This document shows, piece by piece, positions 26,402 through 36,520 of a stretch of 64,000 bases of DNA. Origin of the DNA: Acinetobacter sp. A47 (GTDB taxonomy: Bacteria; Pseudomonadota; Gammaproteobacteria; Pseudomonadales; Moraxellaceae). The notes below the pieces were generated by a model. That model ran no database searches. It was not told where the DNA came from and saw only the letters and a program-made list of their open reading frames with translations. The stretch covers positions 60,429 through 124,428 of the forward strand of contig NZ_JSUS01000049.1 in the NCBI RefSeq assembly GCF_000805455.1, in the 5' to 3' direction. Position numbers and translations under genes: made by a program. The stretch's first letter is position 1, and every line of letters starts with the position of its first letter.

Positions 26402-27574
26402 TTATTTGGTTTCATTAAACAGTTCGCGGCCAATCAGCATACGGCGAATTTCAGACGTACCCGCACCAATTTCATAAAGTTTGGCATCACGCCATAAGCG
26501 GCCAGCAGGGTATTCATTGATATAACCATTGCCGCCTAAAGTTTGAATGGTTTCGCCTGCCATCCATGTGGCTTTTTCAGCCGCATATAAAATGGCACTT
26601 GCTGCATCTTTACGTAAACTGCGGTCATGGTCGGCTTTATCACAGGCAGCACCAACCGCATAGACCAGAGCTTTACACGCCAGCCAGGTGGAATACATGT
26701 CAGCCAGTTTGCCTTGCATGAGCTGGAATTCACCTAAAGCCTGACCGAATTGCTCACGTTCATGCAAGTAGGGAATCACCACATCCAGACAGGCATCCAT
26801 AATGCCAAGCGGGCCGGCACTCAATACGGCACGTTCATAATCCAGACCGCTCATCAGCACTTTGGCGCCGTTACCGACACCGCCGAGCACGTTTTCGGCA
26901 GGTACTTCGACGTTGTCAAAAAATAGCGGATACGTATTGGAGCCACGCATTCCCAGTTTGTCTAAATGGCTGCCATGACTAAAGCCTTTCATGTCTTTTT
27001 CAATTAAAAATGCCGTCATGCCTTTGGCACCTGCCTGTGGATCAGTCTTGGCGTAGACCACCAGTACATCGGCATCGCCCCCATTGGTGATCCACATTTT
27101 TGAACCGTTTAGAACAAAATGATCGCCTTTTTGCTCGGCACGCAGCTTCATGCTGACCACATCCGAGCCTGCATTGGGTTCCGACATCGCCAAGGCACCG
27201 ACAAAGTCACCCGAGATCAGTTTGGGTAAGTACTTCCGTTTCTGCTGCTCGTTACCATTGCGGTTGATCTGGTTGATACACAAGTTGGAATGCGCGCCAT
27301 AAGACAGTCCGATCGAGGCTGAAGCACGTGAAATCTCTTGCAGAACCAGAATATGTGCCAGATAACCGAGATTGGTGCCGCCGTATTCTTCTGAAACAGT
27401 AAGGCCGAGCAGGCCCATATCCCCAAATTTTTTCCAGAGATGGGCCGGGAATAGATTGTCTTGATCGACCTGCTGGGCAATAGGGGCAATTTCCTTGGCA
27501 CAAAATGCAGCCACCGAATCTTGTAGTGCAATTAATGTTTCATCCAGGCCAAAATTCAAGCTACGTAAGTTCAT
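26402..27574 (-). CDS. liuA: Isovaleryl-CoA dehydrogenase
   Basis: A 390-residue acyl-CoA dehydrogenase. The usual C-terminal catalytic Glu position reads [11 protein letters not shown] instead of YEGT. The base instead comes from the internal [16 protein letters not shown], the arrangement known for isovaleryl-CoA dehydrogenases. The FAD signature is [13 protein letters not shown]. It oxidises isovaleryl-CoA to 3-methylcrotonyl-CoA and is the first gene of the liu operon, divergent from a TetR gene. Confidence 0.93.
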   Translation of the reverse strand: MNLRSLNFGLDETLIALQDSVAAFCAKEIAPIAQQVDQDNLFPAHLWKKFGDMGLLGLTVSEEYGGTNLGYLAHILVLQEISRASASIGLSYGAHSNLCINQINRNGNEQQKRKYLPKLISGDFVGALAMSEPNAGSDVVSMKLRAEQKGDHFVLNGSKMWITNGGDADVLVVYAKTDPQAGAKGMTAFLIEKDMKGFSHGSHLDKLGMRGSNTYPLFFDNVEVPAENVLGGVGNGAKVLMSGLDYERAVLSAGPLGIMDACLDVVIPYLHEREQFGQALGEFQLMQGKLADMYSTWLACKALVYAVGAACDKADHDRSLRKDAASAILYAAEKATWMAGETIQTLGGNGYINEYPAGRLWRDAKLYEIGAGTSEIRRMLIGRELFNETK

Positions 27575-27619
27575 TGTATTGTCATCCCATGGGTTTTATT
27601 TGTTGTGCCAAATGCGTTG

Positions 27620-27647
27620 TTGTATGTACTTAAGAAGTACCATACAA
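27620..27647. promoter_or_regulatory. Candidate TetR operator of the liu operon
   Basis: A 28-bp nearly perfect palindrome: outer arms TTGTATG (27620) and CATACAA (27641-27647), inner arms GTACTT (27626-27631) and AAGTAC (27635-27640) around AAG. It lies 46 bp upstream of liuA and 75 bp upstream of the TetR start. A second inverted repeat, AAAATGA at 27679 with TCATTTT ending at 27700, sits near the TetR start and could serve autoregulation. Confidence 0.65.
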
Positions 27648-27721
27648 TGATTTTTTGAAAAAGTGAATAGTGATTCATAAAATGATTTACAATTCATTTT
27701 GTTTGGTAGAGAATAAAATTC

Positions 27722-28339
27722 ATGAGCTATAAACGATCATCTTTGATGCAGGAGCGGATGGAGCAAAATCGTAAAGCGATTTTGAGTTCAGCCAGAAAAA
27801 TAATTTCAGAGGGAGGGGTCAAAGACGCACAGATACAAACCATTGCAGAGCAGGCAGGAGTTTCCAGCGGCTTGGTTTATCGCTACTTTGAGAATAAAAG
27901 TCAGGTGCTGATTGAGGTTTTGTCCGAGGCAATTCACACTGAACTGCTGGTCATTGACTCGATTATCGAAAGTGATTTGTCGGCAAAGCAGAAACTGCAC
28001 AAGGCCGTGGCAACTTTTGTAAAGCGGGCGCTGAATAGTCCGCAGCTGGCCTATTCACTCATGTTTGAACCCGTAGATTCAACAGTTGAACATGAGCGTT
28101 TCCGGGTAAAACAGTTGATTAAACAAAGTATTAAAAAAATCTTTGCAGATGGAAACGCAAGTGGTGAATTTGTTCTGGATGATCTCAATACCGCAGCACT
28201 GTGTGTGGTGGGTGCCATGACCTATGTGGTGGTTGAACCGCTTGATCCGGCACAAAATATAAAGTTTGATCAGCAGCACAAAAACTATTTTTCCAGACAG
28301 ATTGCGGACTTTTGTGTAGATGCGGTACAGAAGAAGTAA
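27722..28339 (+). CDS. TetR-family transcriptional regulator
   Basis: A 205-residue TetR protein. The N-terminal HTH is AQIQTIAEQAGVSSGLVYRY at about residues 36-55, followed by an all-helical ligand domain. It is divergent from liuA and precedes an acyl-CoA synthetase gene, so a CoA-thioester-responsive repressor of the liu genes (and possibly the genes downstream) is likely. It is comparable in role to LiuQ-type TetR regulators known in other proteobacteria. Confidence 0.87.
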   Translation: MSYKRSSLMQERMEQNRKAILSSARKIISEGGVKDAQIQTIAEQAGVSSGLVYRYFENKSQVLIEVLSEAIHTELLVIDSIIESDLSAKQKLHKAVATFVKRALNSPQLAYSLMFEPVDSTVEHERFRVKQLIKQSIKKIFADGNASGEFVLDDLNTAALCVVGAMTYVVVEPLDPAQNIKFDQQHKNYFSRQIADFCVDAVQKK

Positions 28340-28447
28340 GGCCCGCATTATGACCGGATTGCACAACAGGAGCTCTGGAAAATCTTGTTCTCACAATAAT
28401 TAGATGAATGAAAAACAGAATTACAAAGAATCAAGGAGAGTGATTCA

Positions 28448-30142
28448 ATGCAACAACAACGGTTAAGCTATGTCTCTGGAACCAGTACCCAGCCCCTGTT
28501 GGGGATGACAATTGCAGAGCAATTTGATCAGGCCTGTGCGCAATATGCCGAGCAGGAGGCCATTGTCAGTGTCCACCAGAACAGACGCTTGAGTTATCAG
28601 GCCTTGCAGGATGAAGTCAATGCCTTTGCCTGTAGTTTGCTGAAACTGGGATTAACAAAGGGGGATCGTCTGGCCATCTGGTCTCCCAACTGTGTGGAAT
28701 GGACTGTGACCCAGTTTGCCGCCGCCAAAGCCGGCATTATTCTGGTCAATCTGAACACGGCCTATAAAAGCCATGAACTGGAATATGTGCTCAACAAGGT
28801 GGCCTGTAAGGGACTGGTTATTGCAGCGCAATTCAAGACCACAGATTATCAGCAATTACTAAGCAAGATTGCACCTGAACTGGCAACCAGTACAGATAAG
28901 GTACTTCATTCGGCACGTTTACCTCATTTAAGATACGTCATTAAAATTGATGAGCAGCAACATAACGGTATACACCGTTTTAACGACCTGCTGGAACAAC
29001 CGACGCAACAGCAATTAGATCAGCTACAGGCTTTAGCCAGCCACTTGCAGTTTGATGAAACCATTAATATCCAGTTTACTTCCGGGACTACCGGCAATCC
29101 GAAAGGAACCATGCTGACCCATCACAATATCCTTAATAACGGTTATTTTGTGGGGGAAGGCATCGGGTTAACCCCCCAGGATCGGGTCTGTATCTCTGTT
29201 CCGCTATTTCACTGCTTTGGCATGGTGATGGGCAATCTGGCCTGTATCACCCATGGTTCAACCATGGTGTATCCGGCCGCTGTGTTTAATCCGCTAGCGT
29301 CTTTAAAAACCATCCATCAGGAAAAATGCACCGCAGCTTACGGGGTGCCGACCATGTTTATTGCCATGTTAGAGCATGAGCAATTTGCCGAGTTCGATTT
29401 ATCCAGTTTACGTACCGGTATCATGGCAGGCAGTCCATGTCCAAGAGAAATCATGCAGCGGGTCATAGACCGCATGCATATGTCTGAAATCACCATCTGT
29501 TATGGCATGACCGAGACGTCACCCGTCAGTGTACAAAGTTATATGGATGATTCCATTGATAAACGGGTCAGTACGGTCGGACATGTGCATCCGCATCTGG
29601 AAGTCAAAATTGTTGATCTGGAAGGCGAGATTGTTCCGCAAGGAGTGCTCGGTGAGCTCTGTGTGCGTGGCTATTCAGTCATGGCAGGCTATTGGGATGA
29701 GCCTGAAAAAACCGGAGAGGTCATTGATGCGGCAGGCTGGATGCATACCGGTGATATCGCAGAAATGGATCAAGACGGTTTTATCAAAATCAAAGGCCGT
29801 ATCAAGGATGTGGTGATCCGAGGCGGTGAAAACCTGTTTCCAAAAGAAATTGAAGATTTTTTATATACCCATCCTGATGTCTGTGATGTTCAGGTCATTG
29901 GCTTACCGGATCGCCGTTATGGAGAGGAACTCTGTGCCTGCATTATTTTGCATGAACATCATCAAAGCGATGAAGACAGTATCCGTGACTTTTGTAGGGC
30001 GCATATTTCACATAACAAGGTTCCCCGTTATGTCAGGTTTTTTACCGAATTTCCGATGACGGCTTCTGGCAAGGCTCAGAAATTCAAATTGCAGGAAATC
30101 ATGCGCGCCGAGCTAAACCTGACGGCAGAAGTCTTTGATTAA
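28448..30142 (+). CDS. AMP-dependent acyl-CoA synthetase
   Basis: A 564-residue adenylate-forming enzyme. It has the P-loop-like FTSGTTGNPKGTMLTH, YGMTETSPVS, the hinge GWMHTGDIAEMDQDGF with IKGRIKDVVIRGGEN, and the C-terminal catalytic lysine region MTASGKAQKFK. It converts a carboxylic acid to its CoA ester. Placed after the TetR gene opposite the liu operon, it may activate isovalerate, methylcrotonate or a fatty acid. AAGGAGAG lies upstream of the start. Confidence 0.87.
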   Translation: MQQQRLSYVSGTSTQPLLGMTIAEQFDQACAQYAEQEAIVSVHQNRRLSYQALQDEVNAFACSLLKLGLTKGDRLAIWSPNCVEWTVTQFAAAKAGIILVNLNTAYKSHELEYVLNKVACKGLVIAAQFKTTDYQQLLSKIAPELATSTDKVLHSARLPHLRYVIKIDEQQHNGIHRFNDLLEQPTQQQLDQLQALASHLQFDETINIQFTSGTTGNPKGTMLTHHNILNNGYFVGEGIGLTPQDRVCISVPLFHCFGMVMGNLACITHGSTMVYPAAVFNPLASLKTIHQEKCTAAYGVPTMFIAMLEHEQFAEFDLSSLRTGIMAGSPCPREIMQRVIDRMHMSEITICYGMTETSPVSVQSYMDDSIDKRVSTVGHVHPHLEVKIVDLEGEIVPQGVLGELCVRGYSVMAGYWDEPEKTGEVIDAAGWMHTGDIAEMDQDGFIKIKGRIKDVVIRGGENLFPKEIEDFLYTHPDVCDVQVIGLPDRRYGEELCACIILHEHHQSDEDSIRDFCRAHISHNKVPRYVRFFTEFPMTASGKAQKFKLQEIMRAELNLTAEVFD

Positions 30143-30214
30143 GATGAAGGATGATGGGATGACTCAGCATTTTACCGGTTGCTGAGAGTCACGTGACTAA
30201 AAACAGGGAATGAA

Positions 30215-30889
30215 ATGGCCAAAGATTTTAACAGCCAGAAAGTGGTGGAGCGTTATGATGATCATATCCGTTGTCTGATTCCAGGCTACGAACTGATGCA
30301 TCAGCAGGTCGATGCCATTTTACAGGCACATTTGGGGCCTGATGCACATGTTCTGGTGGTGGGGTGCGGCACAGGCTATGAGCTTGAATATTTACTGAAC
30401 AAGCATTCTGGCTGGTCTTTTACTGCTGTTGATCCTTCTTTGGCCATGCTGCAAAAAGCGCAAGCCCATATTCAGGCAATCGGGCAGCAAGCTCGCGTCA
30501 ACTTTGTCCATGGAGAGACAAATGGTTTCTCCGGACTGCAAACCTTTGATGCTGCACTTTGTATTCTCGTTGCCCATTTTATTCCGCATGCCCTCAAACC
30601 GGCTTTTTTTTCCGAAATCGCAAAGCGTTTAAAAAGCAGTGGCATTTTATTGACCTTCGATCTGATGCATTGTGAAGACACACTGCAAATGCAAGCCTTG
30701 CCACTGTTATGTCAGGCCAATGGACTGAGTGCAGCGCAGAGTCAGGCGATGATGGAGCGTCTGGAACAGGATTTTTACAGGCTGTCATTAACGGATTATC
30801 AACAACTGCTTGTACAAGCCGGGTTTGCTCATAGCCATGTTTTTAGCCAGAGCTTGGCCTATCAGGGACTGATTGCACAGAAAAATTAA
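30215..30889 (+). CDS. Class I SAM-dependent methyltransferase
   Basis: A 224-residue Rossmann methyltransferase: motif I VLVVGCGTGYELEYL near residues 48-62, motif II FTAVDPSLAML, and a post-motif CILVAHFIPHAL. It lies 72 bp after the acyl-CoA synthetase on the same strand. The substrate is not predictable. The position between a synthetase and a porin suggests a minor role in acid utilisation or detoxification. Confidence 0.78.
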   Translation: MAKDFNSQKVVERYDDHIRCLIPGYELMHQQVDAILQAHLGPDAHVLVVGCGTGYELEYLLNKHSGWSFTAVDPSLAMLQKAQAHIQAIGQQARVNFVHGETNGFSGLQTFDAALCILVAHFIPHALKPAFFSEIAKRLKSSGILLTFDLMHCEDTLQMQALPLLCQANGLSAAQSQAMMERLEQDFYRLSLTDYQQLLVQAGFAHSHVFSQSLAYQGLIAQKN

Positions 30890-31121
30890 GCTGATGCATG
30901 ACTATTGCTGTATCTGGACGCTTCGGCTTTCACTTGCTGTTGTCATTTTTAAAATAATAAAAAGGCCTAAAAAAGGATTAAAACAGAGGAGGTAAAATCA
31001 AATAAATCAAAAAGTTTTGATTTTTAAAATAAAAAAATGTGCTGTGAAATTGCGGTTCAGGTAAAGGAAAAACAAATAAAGAATGAGCTTGAGCATTATT
31101 CAAGATCGATAAATAAGGAAA

Positions 31122-32417
31122 ATGATTGAAATGGAAAAATTGAGATTAACGGTACAAAAAAGCCTGTTGGCGCTGTCGGTTATAACGGTGATGTCACCTG
31201 TTGATGCAGCAACGGAGCAGGCTGAAATTGCGCAGCTCCGGCAGGAAGTACAAGAGTTAAGGGCAATGTTGCAGCAATATGTGCAGCAAAAAGCACCCGT
31301 ACAAGCTGCCACTCCAGTGGCTGTGACAGCTCCAGCGCAAGTGACCGAGACAACTGCACCGAAGCTGAATCTGACTAAAGGCGGTGCAGAGGTCAATTTA
31401 TATGGTTATATCCGTGCCGATGCCTCTTATCAGGCCAAAGGTGCATCGACCATGTATAACAATATCAGTGCTGTACCGCTCAAACATACAGCCGAGGAAG
31501 CCCAGCAAAAAGACCGTTTGCACTCAACCGTCAATGTGACGCGTCTGGGACTGAACTTTAAAACACCAAGTGTTGCCGGTGAGGTAGGCGGTAAGCTGGA
31601 AATGGACTTCTTTGGGGGCGCAACGCGAGATCAGTTCCGTATCCGTCATGCTTACTTAACCCTTGATCAATGGTTGATCGGCCAGACCTGGTCAACATTT
31701 ATTGCCCCTGAATATTATCCGGAAACGGTGGATGCCGGAACTTTTGTAGGCGGTGCCTTGCAACGTTCACCGATGCTGCGCTATAGCGACAAGCTCTCGG
31801 CAAACACCAGTTTTGCCGTCGCAATTGAAGATCCAAAATATACCGCAACTTCAGATCCGGACAATGAAATGCGTATGCCTGCCTTGGTGGGACGCCTCAA
31901 TCATCAATTTGACAATGGCTCGCTAGTGTCTGGCCGAACGTTTATGGCTGAGAAAAAAACCAGTACCGACAAGCAATGGGCATGGGGCGTCGGGCTAGGG
32001 GGCAAATATCAATGGCGTCCGCAAACTTTCTTGAAAGCTGATTATTACCATGTCAAAGGGGATGGTCGTTTTCTGCTTTGGGCCAATAATAGCTATGTAA
32101 TTGATGATAAAAACAAGATCCAGAGCAACGAGTTCGATACGATTTCTGCGGGCATCACCCATCAGTTTAATGCCCAGCTTCGCTCAACCTTAGGTTATGG
32201 TTATATGAAGGCCAAGGATGACAATCGTTTTGCTGAAATCCAGAAAAGCAATCTTACCCAGAATAAAGAATTATGGCAGGGCTGGATCAATGCGATGTAT
32301 AACCCGTATAAGCCGGTGACCCTGGGCATGGAGTATGTTTATGGCGAGCGTGAGACATTTGATGGCCGTAACGGGGCCGATAATCGTGTCAACATGATGG
32401 CAAGTTATGATTTTTAA
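31122..32417 (+). CDS. DcaP-like outer-membrane porin
   Basis: A 431-residue DcaP-family porin. Its signal peptide ends near PVDA-ATEQ. A coiled-coil segment follows (EIAQLRQEVQELRAMLQQYV), then a low-complexity Ala/Pro/Val linker and a beta-barrel ending in MMASYDF. It is paralogous to the porin at 8382-9698 but diverged. Either of two close starts (31122, 31131) is possible. Being downstream of the acyl-CoA synthetase, it probably admits the organic acid that synthetase activates. Confidence 0.87.
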   Translation: MIEMEKLRLTVQKSLLALSVITVMSPVDAATEQAEIAQLRQEVQELRAMLQQYVQQKAPVQAATPVAVTAPAQVTETTAPKLNLTKGGAEVNLYGYIRADASYQAKGASTMYNNISAVPLKHTAEEAQQKDRLHSTVNVTRLGLNFKTPSVAGEVGGKLEMDFFGGATRDQFRIRHAYLTLDQWLIGQTWSTFIAPEYYPETVDAGTFVGGALQRSPMLRYSDKLSANTSFAVAIEDPKYTATSDPDNEMRMPALVGRLNHQFDNGSLVSGRTFMAEKKTSTDKQWAWGVGLGGKYQWRPQTFLKADYYHVKGDGRFLLWANNSYVIDDKNKIQSNEFDTISAGITHQFNAQLRSTLGYGYMKAKDDNRFAEIQKSNLTQNKELWQGWINAMYNPYKPVTLGMEYVYGERETFDGRNGADNRVNMMASYDF

Positions 32418-32465
32418 TCAAGCTTGAGTGCTTCATCTGGTGAATGAATGTCAAAGAACAGTGCG

Positions 32466-32492
32466 CTCAGTCCTGAAAATCATGGGACTGAG
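32466..32492. terminator. Hairpin between convergent porin and LysR genes
   Basis: CTCAGTCC (32466-32473) pairs with GGACTGAG (32485-32492) across an 11-nt loop. The stem overlaps the stop codon of the minus-strand LysR gene. There is no U-tract on either side, so it is at best a weak or factor-assisted terminator. Confidence 0.4.
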
Positions 32493-33403
32493 GGCATAAT
32501 TTTCTGTTTCAGGATATCCATAAACGCCTTTAAAATCATGTTGTAATTCTTGCCTTTATGGGTAGTCAGACAAATCGGGGTACTGTGATGCATGACTTCC
32601 TGCAAGATAGGTTGCATAAAGCCATCCGCTACCCATTTCTTGGCGTAATGATCGGGCAGGAAACCGAGAAATTTCCCGGTCAGGATCAAAAAAGCAATCC
32701 CTTCACGATCACTGGCAGTGGCTGTGCAATCCAGTAGCTGATGCAGTCTTGATGCTTCTGCGGTAATGGCATAGTTAGGTAGCACTGCTTGCCAGTTATT
32801 CAGATCCTTCGATTTGATCTCATCCAGATGGTTAAACAAAGGATGATTTTTGCCACAATACAGAAAGGACTTTTCTTCATATAAATGCAAATAATCCAGA
32901 CCTGACAAGGGCGTCACCAGAGGAATCACGCCTGCATGTAAACGGTTGTCCAATACCCGACACTCAATATCGGAAAGGGTGCTCATACTGATATTAATCA
33001 CCACATCAGCATTTTCTTCTGCAAGTTGGGCCAGGGTGTTGGTAATGTACAGGCTGGGCATAGTCACCAGATTGTTAATAATCCCGATATTAAACTCGCC
33101 CTTGAGCTGGTTATGCATCTGGTTGATTTTGGCACGGAAGTCTTCAATTGAAGCCGTTAGTACTTCGATATATTCCAGAATCTCGCGTCCTTCATCGGTG
33201 AGGGCAAAGCCAGCCCGTCCGCGTTGACATAGCCGGATGCCCAGACGATTTTCCAGATCACTCATGTGCAGACTGATGGCAGAGCGGCTAATGCCGAGGA
33301 TGCTTTCAGCAGAACTAAAACTGTGGCAGTCGCAAACCGTTTTAAAGATTTTAAGAAGTTTTAGATCAAAATCAGTCACTTGATTTAATTTTTTCGGTTT
33401 CAT
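32480..33403 (-). CDS. LysR-family transcriptional regulator (BauR-like by context)
   Basis: A 307-residue LysR protein with HTH SSAESILGISRSAISLHMSD at about residues 28-47 and an effector-binding domain. It is divergent from the omega-amino acid aminotransferase (gap 102 bp), the arrangement seen for regulators of beta-alanine catabolism. It is therefore likely the activator of the aminotransferase, semialdehyde dehydrogenase and perhaps permease genes. Confidence 0.83.
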   Translation of the reverse strand: MKPKKLNQVTDFDLKLLKIFKTVCDCHSFSSAESILGISRSAISLHMSDLENRLGIRLCQRGRAGFALTDEGREILEYIEVLTASIEDFRAKINQMHNQLKGEFNIGIINNLVTMPSLYITNTLAQLAEENADVVINISMSTLSDIECRVLDNRLHAGVIPLVTPLSGLDYLHLYEEKSFLYCGKNHPLFNHLDEIKSKDLNNWQAVLPNYAITAEASRLHQLLDCTATASDREGIAFLILTGKFLGFLPDHYAKKWVADGFMQPILQEVMHHSTPICLTTHKGKNYNMILKAFMDILKQKIMPSVP

Positions 33404-33429
33404 TTAGTTTTACTTTTTTATATCTAAAC

Positions 33430-33443
33430 TCAAGTTAATTTGA
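33430..33443. promoter_or_regulatory. LysR-type dyad
   Basis: TCAAGTTAATTTGA (arms TCAA/TTGA, 12 of 14 bases symmetric) lies between the divergent LysR and aminotransferase genes. Its form resembles a LysR box. It is the only clear dyad in this 102-bp gap. Confidence 0.4.
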
Positions 33444-33505
33444 ATTTATCAAAACTATGCTGCGCTGTACACTCCAGATAGAACCACAAAACAAGAAGAG
33501 TGATC

Positions 33506-34882
33506 ATGTTTGATATCGACACCACAAATGACCATGATGAAGCATTGCAGACCGCACAGCCCAATGCCCAGATGAACCTCAATTATCAGGCACACTGGAT
33601 GCCATTTTCAGCCAACCGTAACTTTCATAAAGACCCGCGTATCATTGTCGGTGCAAAAGGTGCCTATTTGGTGGATAGTACAGGCCGTGAGGTCTATGAC
33701 TCCTTGTCCGGACTATGGACTTGCGGGGCAGGACATGCCTTACCTGAAATCCAGCAGGCGGTGAGCCAGCAATTAGCAAAACTGGATTATTCGCCTGGCT
33801 TCCAGTTCGGGCATCCCTTGTCTTTCCAGCTGGCTGAAAAAATTGTGCAGCACATGCCTGAAAAATTGCAACATGTATTCTTCACAGATTCGGGCTCGGA
33901 ATCTGCCGATACAGCAATCAAGATGGCGCGTGCCTATTGGCGAATCAAGGGGAAACCCGGCAAGACCAAACTGATTGGGCGTGCTCGCGGTTATCATGGC
34001 GTCAATGTCGCCGGAACCAGCCTTGGCGGAATCGGTGGCAACCGTAAAATGTTTGGTCAGTTGATGGATGTGGATCATTTGCCACATACCTTGCAGCCCG
34101 ATTTAAGCTTTACTAAAGGCTGTGCTGAAACAGGCGGGGTTGAGCTCGCAGATGAACTGCTCAAGCTGATCGAGTTACATGATGCCTCAAATATCGCCGC
34201 TGTCATTATTGAGCCTGTTTCAGGCTCTGCAGGCTGTATTGTACCGCCGACCGGTTATTTAAAACGACTTCGGGAAATCTGTGACCAGCACGATATCCTG
34301 TTGATCTTTGATGAGGTCATCACCGGCTTTGGCCGTATGGGGAAATGGACGGCAGCCGAGTATTTCGGGGTAACACCAGACCTTCTTAACTTTGCCAAAC
34401 AGATTACCAATGGCGCTATTCCACTTGGTGGCGTTGTGGCCAGCCATGAAATTTATCAGGCTTTCATGCAGCAGGACTTGCCAGAACATGCAATTGAGTT
34501 CACGCATGGTTATACCTATTCAGCCCATCCGGTTGCATGTGCCGCAGCTTTGGCGACACTGGATGTGCTGGAAAAGCAGAATTTATTGGCGCAATCAGCG
34601 GCATTGGCGCCATGTTTTGAAACGTTATTACACGAATTAAAAGGCGCACCCCACCTTCTGGATATCCGGAACTGTGGACTGATTGGAGCGCTACAACTGG
34701 CACCGCGCGATGGTGATGCCACCATCCGGGGCTTTGAGCTTGGTATGAAGCTCTGGAAAGCGGGTTTCTTTGTGCGTTTTGGCGGAGATACCTTGCAATT
34801 TGGCCCAATGTTCAATAGCACCGAGACCCAGTTATCACGCTTGATGAATGCGGTTGGCGATGCACTTTATCAGGTGAAATAA
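33506..34882 (+). CDS. Omega-amino acid (beta-alanine):pyruvate aminotransferase
   Basis: A 458-residue class III PLP aminotransferase. N-terminal HWMPFSANRNFHKDPRIIVG and SLSGLWTCGAGH match beta-alanine:pyruvate transaminases. The cofactor Asp is in LIFDEVITGFGRMG and the Schiff-base lysine in LNFAKQITNGAIPLGGV. The ATG at 33506 is preferred over an upstream GTG because AGAAGAG is well spaced. Followed by the semialdehyde dehydrogenase, it would turn beta-alanine into malonate semialdehyde. Confidence 0.87.
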   Translation: MFDIDTTNDHDEALQTAQPNAQMNLNYQAHWMPFSANRNFHKDPRIIVGAKGAYLVDSTGREVYDSLSGLWTCGAGHALPEIQQAVSQQLAKLDYSPGFQFGHPLSFQLAEKIVQHMPEKLQHVFFTDSGSESADTAIKMARAYWRIKGKPGKTKLIGRARGYHGVNVAGTSLGGIGGNRKMFGQLMDVDHLPHTLQPDLSFTKGCAETGGVELADELLKLIELHDASNIAAVIIEPVSGSAGCIVPPTGYLKRLREICDQHDILLIFDEVITGFGRMGKWTAAEYFGVTPDLLNFAKQITNGAIPLGGVVASHEIYQAFMQQDLPEHAIEFTHGYTYSAHPVACAAALATLDVLEKQNLLAQSAALAPCFETLLHELKGAPHLLDIRNCGLIGALQLAPRDGDATIRGFELGMKLWKAGFFVRFGGDTLQFGPMFNSTETQLSRLMNAVGDALYQVK

Positions 34883-34945
34883 ATTTTACGATTAACTTAA
34901 ACAGCACATCAACCGGAAGAAATAACCCAATATAAGGAACAAGAG

Positions 34946-36511
34946 ATGAATAACCTGGAACATTTTTCAACTGATACGCAAACGCAAGACCATACCGGAC
35001 AAGCTGCACAGGCAACAGCAGTAGTCGGACATTTTATCAACGGGATGGCTGTTTCCAGATCAGCAAAAAGACAGCCCGTCTATAATCCGGCAACAGGAGA
35101 GGTCAGTAAGTCGGTAGAAATTGCCGATAGCCAGACAGTGAATGAAGCTGTTCGGGTGGCAGAGCAGGCTTTTCCGGCATGGCGTGACACACCGGTGATC
35201 AAGCGTGCACGTGTAATGTTCAAGTTCAAACAGTTGCTGGAAGAAAATGCTGAAAAAATCTGCGAATTGATCGGGCAAGAGCATGGCAAGATTTCCCACG
35301 ATGCGAAAGGTGAACTGCAACGTGGTATTGAAAATGTAGAATATGCCTGTGGTGCGCCAGAGCTACTCAAAGGTGAATACTCCAAAAATGTCGGGCCAGA
35401 TATCGACTCGTGGAGTGAATTTCAACCTTTGGGCGTAGTTGCCGGGATTACCCCATTTAATTTCCCCGCAATGGTCGCGTTGTGGATGTTCCCGATGGCT
35501 TTGGTCTGTGGTAACTGTTTTGTCTTAAAGCCCTCAGAAAAAGCGCCGTCAGTGGTATTATTCCTGGCTGAGTTATTGAAACAGGCCGGGTTACCGGATG
35601 GAGTATTTAATGTCGTCAATGGCGATAAAGAAGCGGTCGATACCTTATTGAACCATCCAAAAATTCAGGCAGTCAGTTTTGTTGGTTCAACACCAATCGC
35701 AGAGTATATCTATCGTACAGCTACCGCAGCAGGCAAGCGTTGTCAGGCCCTGGGTGGTGCAAAAAATCACGCCATTATTATGCCCGATGCAGATATTGAT
35801 AATGTAGTGACTTCATTATTAGGTGCTGCCTTTGGTTCTTCCGGCGAGCGTTGTATGGCGCTTTCAGTCGCCGTGGCGATTGGTGATGAAATTGCAGATA
35901 TTGTGATTGAGAAGCTGACCCAGGAAATGCAGAAATTGAAATTCGGTCATTATGCCGATAGCAATAATGATTTTGGTCCCTTGATCACACAAGCCCATAA
36001 AGATAAGGTACAGGCCTATATTCAGAGTGCAGAACAGCAAGGTGCCAAAATTGTGGTCGATGGTCGTGATGCCAAACCCGCCGGTTATGAAAATGGTTTC
36101 TTTGTCGGGCCGACTTTAATTGATCAGGTCACGCCAAAGATGACCAGCTATCAACAGGAAATTTTTGGGCCGGTATTGCAAGTGATGCGGGTCGATACCA
36201 TGCAGCAGGCCATGCAACTGATCAATGAGCATGAATATGGTAACGGAACCTGCATTTATACCCGTGATGGTGAGGCCGCACGTTACTTTAGCAGCCATAT
36301 CCAGGTGGGAATGGTCGGGATCAATGTGCCGTTACCGGTACCGGTTGCCTATCATAGTTTTGGTGGCTGGAAGCGTTCATTATTTGGTGATCTGCATGCC
36401 TATGGCCCAGATGGCGTGCGTTTCTATACCCGTCGTAAAACCATTACCCAACGCTGGCCTTCGGCACAGGTCCGTGAGGCCAAACAGTTTGCGATGCCAA
36501 CTCTGAACTAA
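34946..36511 (+). CDS. mmsA: Methylmalonate/malonate-semialdehyde dehydrogenase (CoA-acylating)
   Basis: A 521-residue MmsA-type aldehyde dehydrogenase. Features are GVVAGITPFNFPAMVALWMF, CQALGGAKNHAI, and the catalytic cysteine in GSSGERCMALSVAV. The final part (PVPVAYHSFGGWKRSLFGD) is typical of MmsA. The N-terminus carries about 25 extra residues before the core. It oxidises malonate semialdehyde to acetyl-CoA and CO2 (or methylmalonate semialdehyde to propionyl-CoA). The pairing with an omega-aminotransferase points to beta-alanine use. Confidence 0.9.
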   Translation: MNNLEHFSTDTQTQDHTGQAAQATAVVGHFINGMAVSRSAKRQPVYNPATGEVSKSVEIADSQTVNEAVRVAEQAFPAWRDTPVIKRARVMFKFKQLLEENAEKICELIGQEHGKISHDAKGELQRGIENVEYACGAPELLKGEYSKNVGPDIDSWSEFQPLGVVAGITPFNFPAMVALWMFPMALVCGNCFVLKPSEKAPSVVLFLAELLKQAGLPDGVFNVVNGDKEAVDTLLNHPKIQAVSFVGSTPIAEYIYRTATAAGKRCQALGGAKNHAIIMPDADIDNVVTSLLGAAFGSSGERCMALSVAVAIGDEIADIVIEKLTQEMQKLKFGHYADSNNDFGPLITQAHKDKVQAYIQSAEQQGAKIVVDGRDAKPAGYENGFFVGPTLIDQVTPKMTSYQQEIFGPVLQVMRVDTMQQAMQLINEHEYGNGTCIYTRDGEAARYFSSHIQVGMVGINVPLPVPVAYHSFGGWKRSLFGDLHAYGPDGVRFYTRRKTITQRWPSAQVREAKQFAMPTLN

Positions 36512-36520
36512 TTTTTATCT

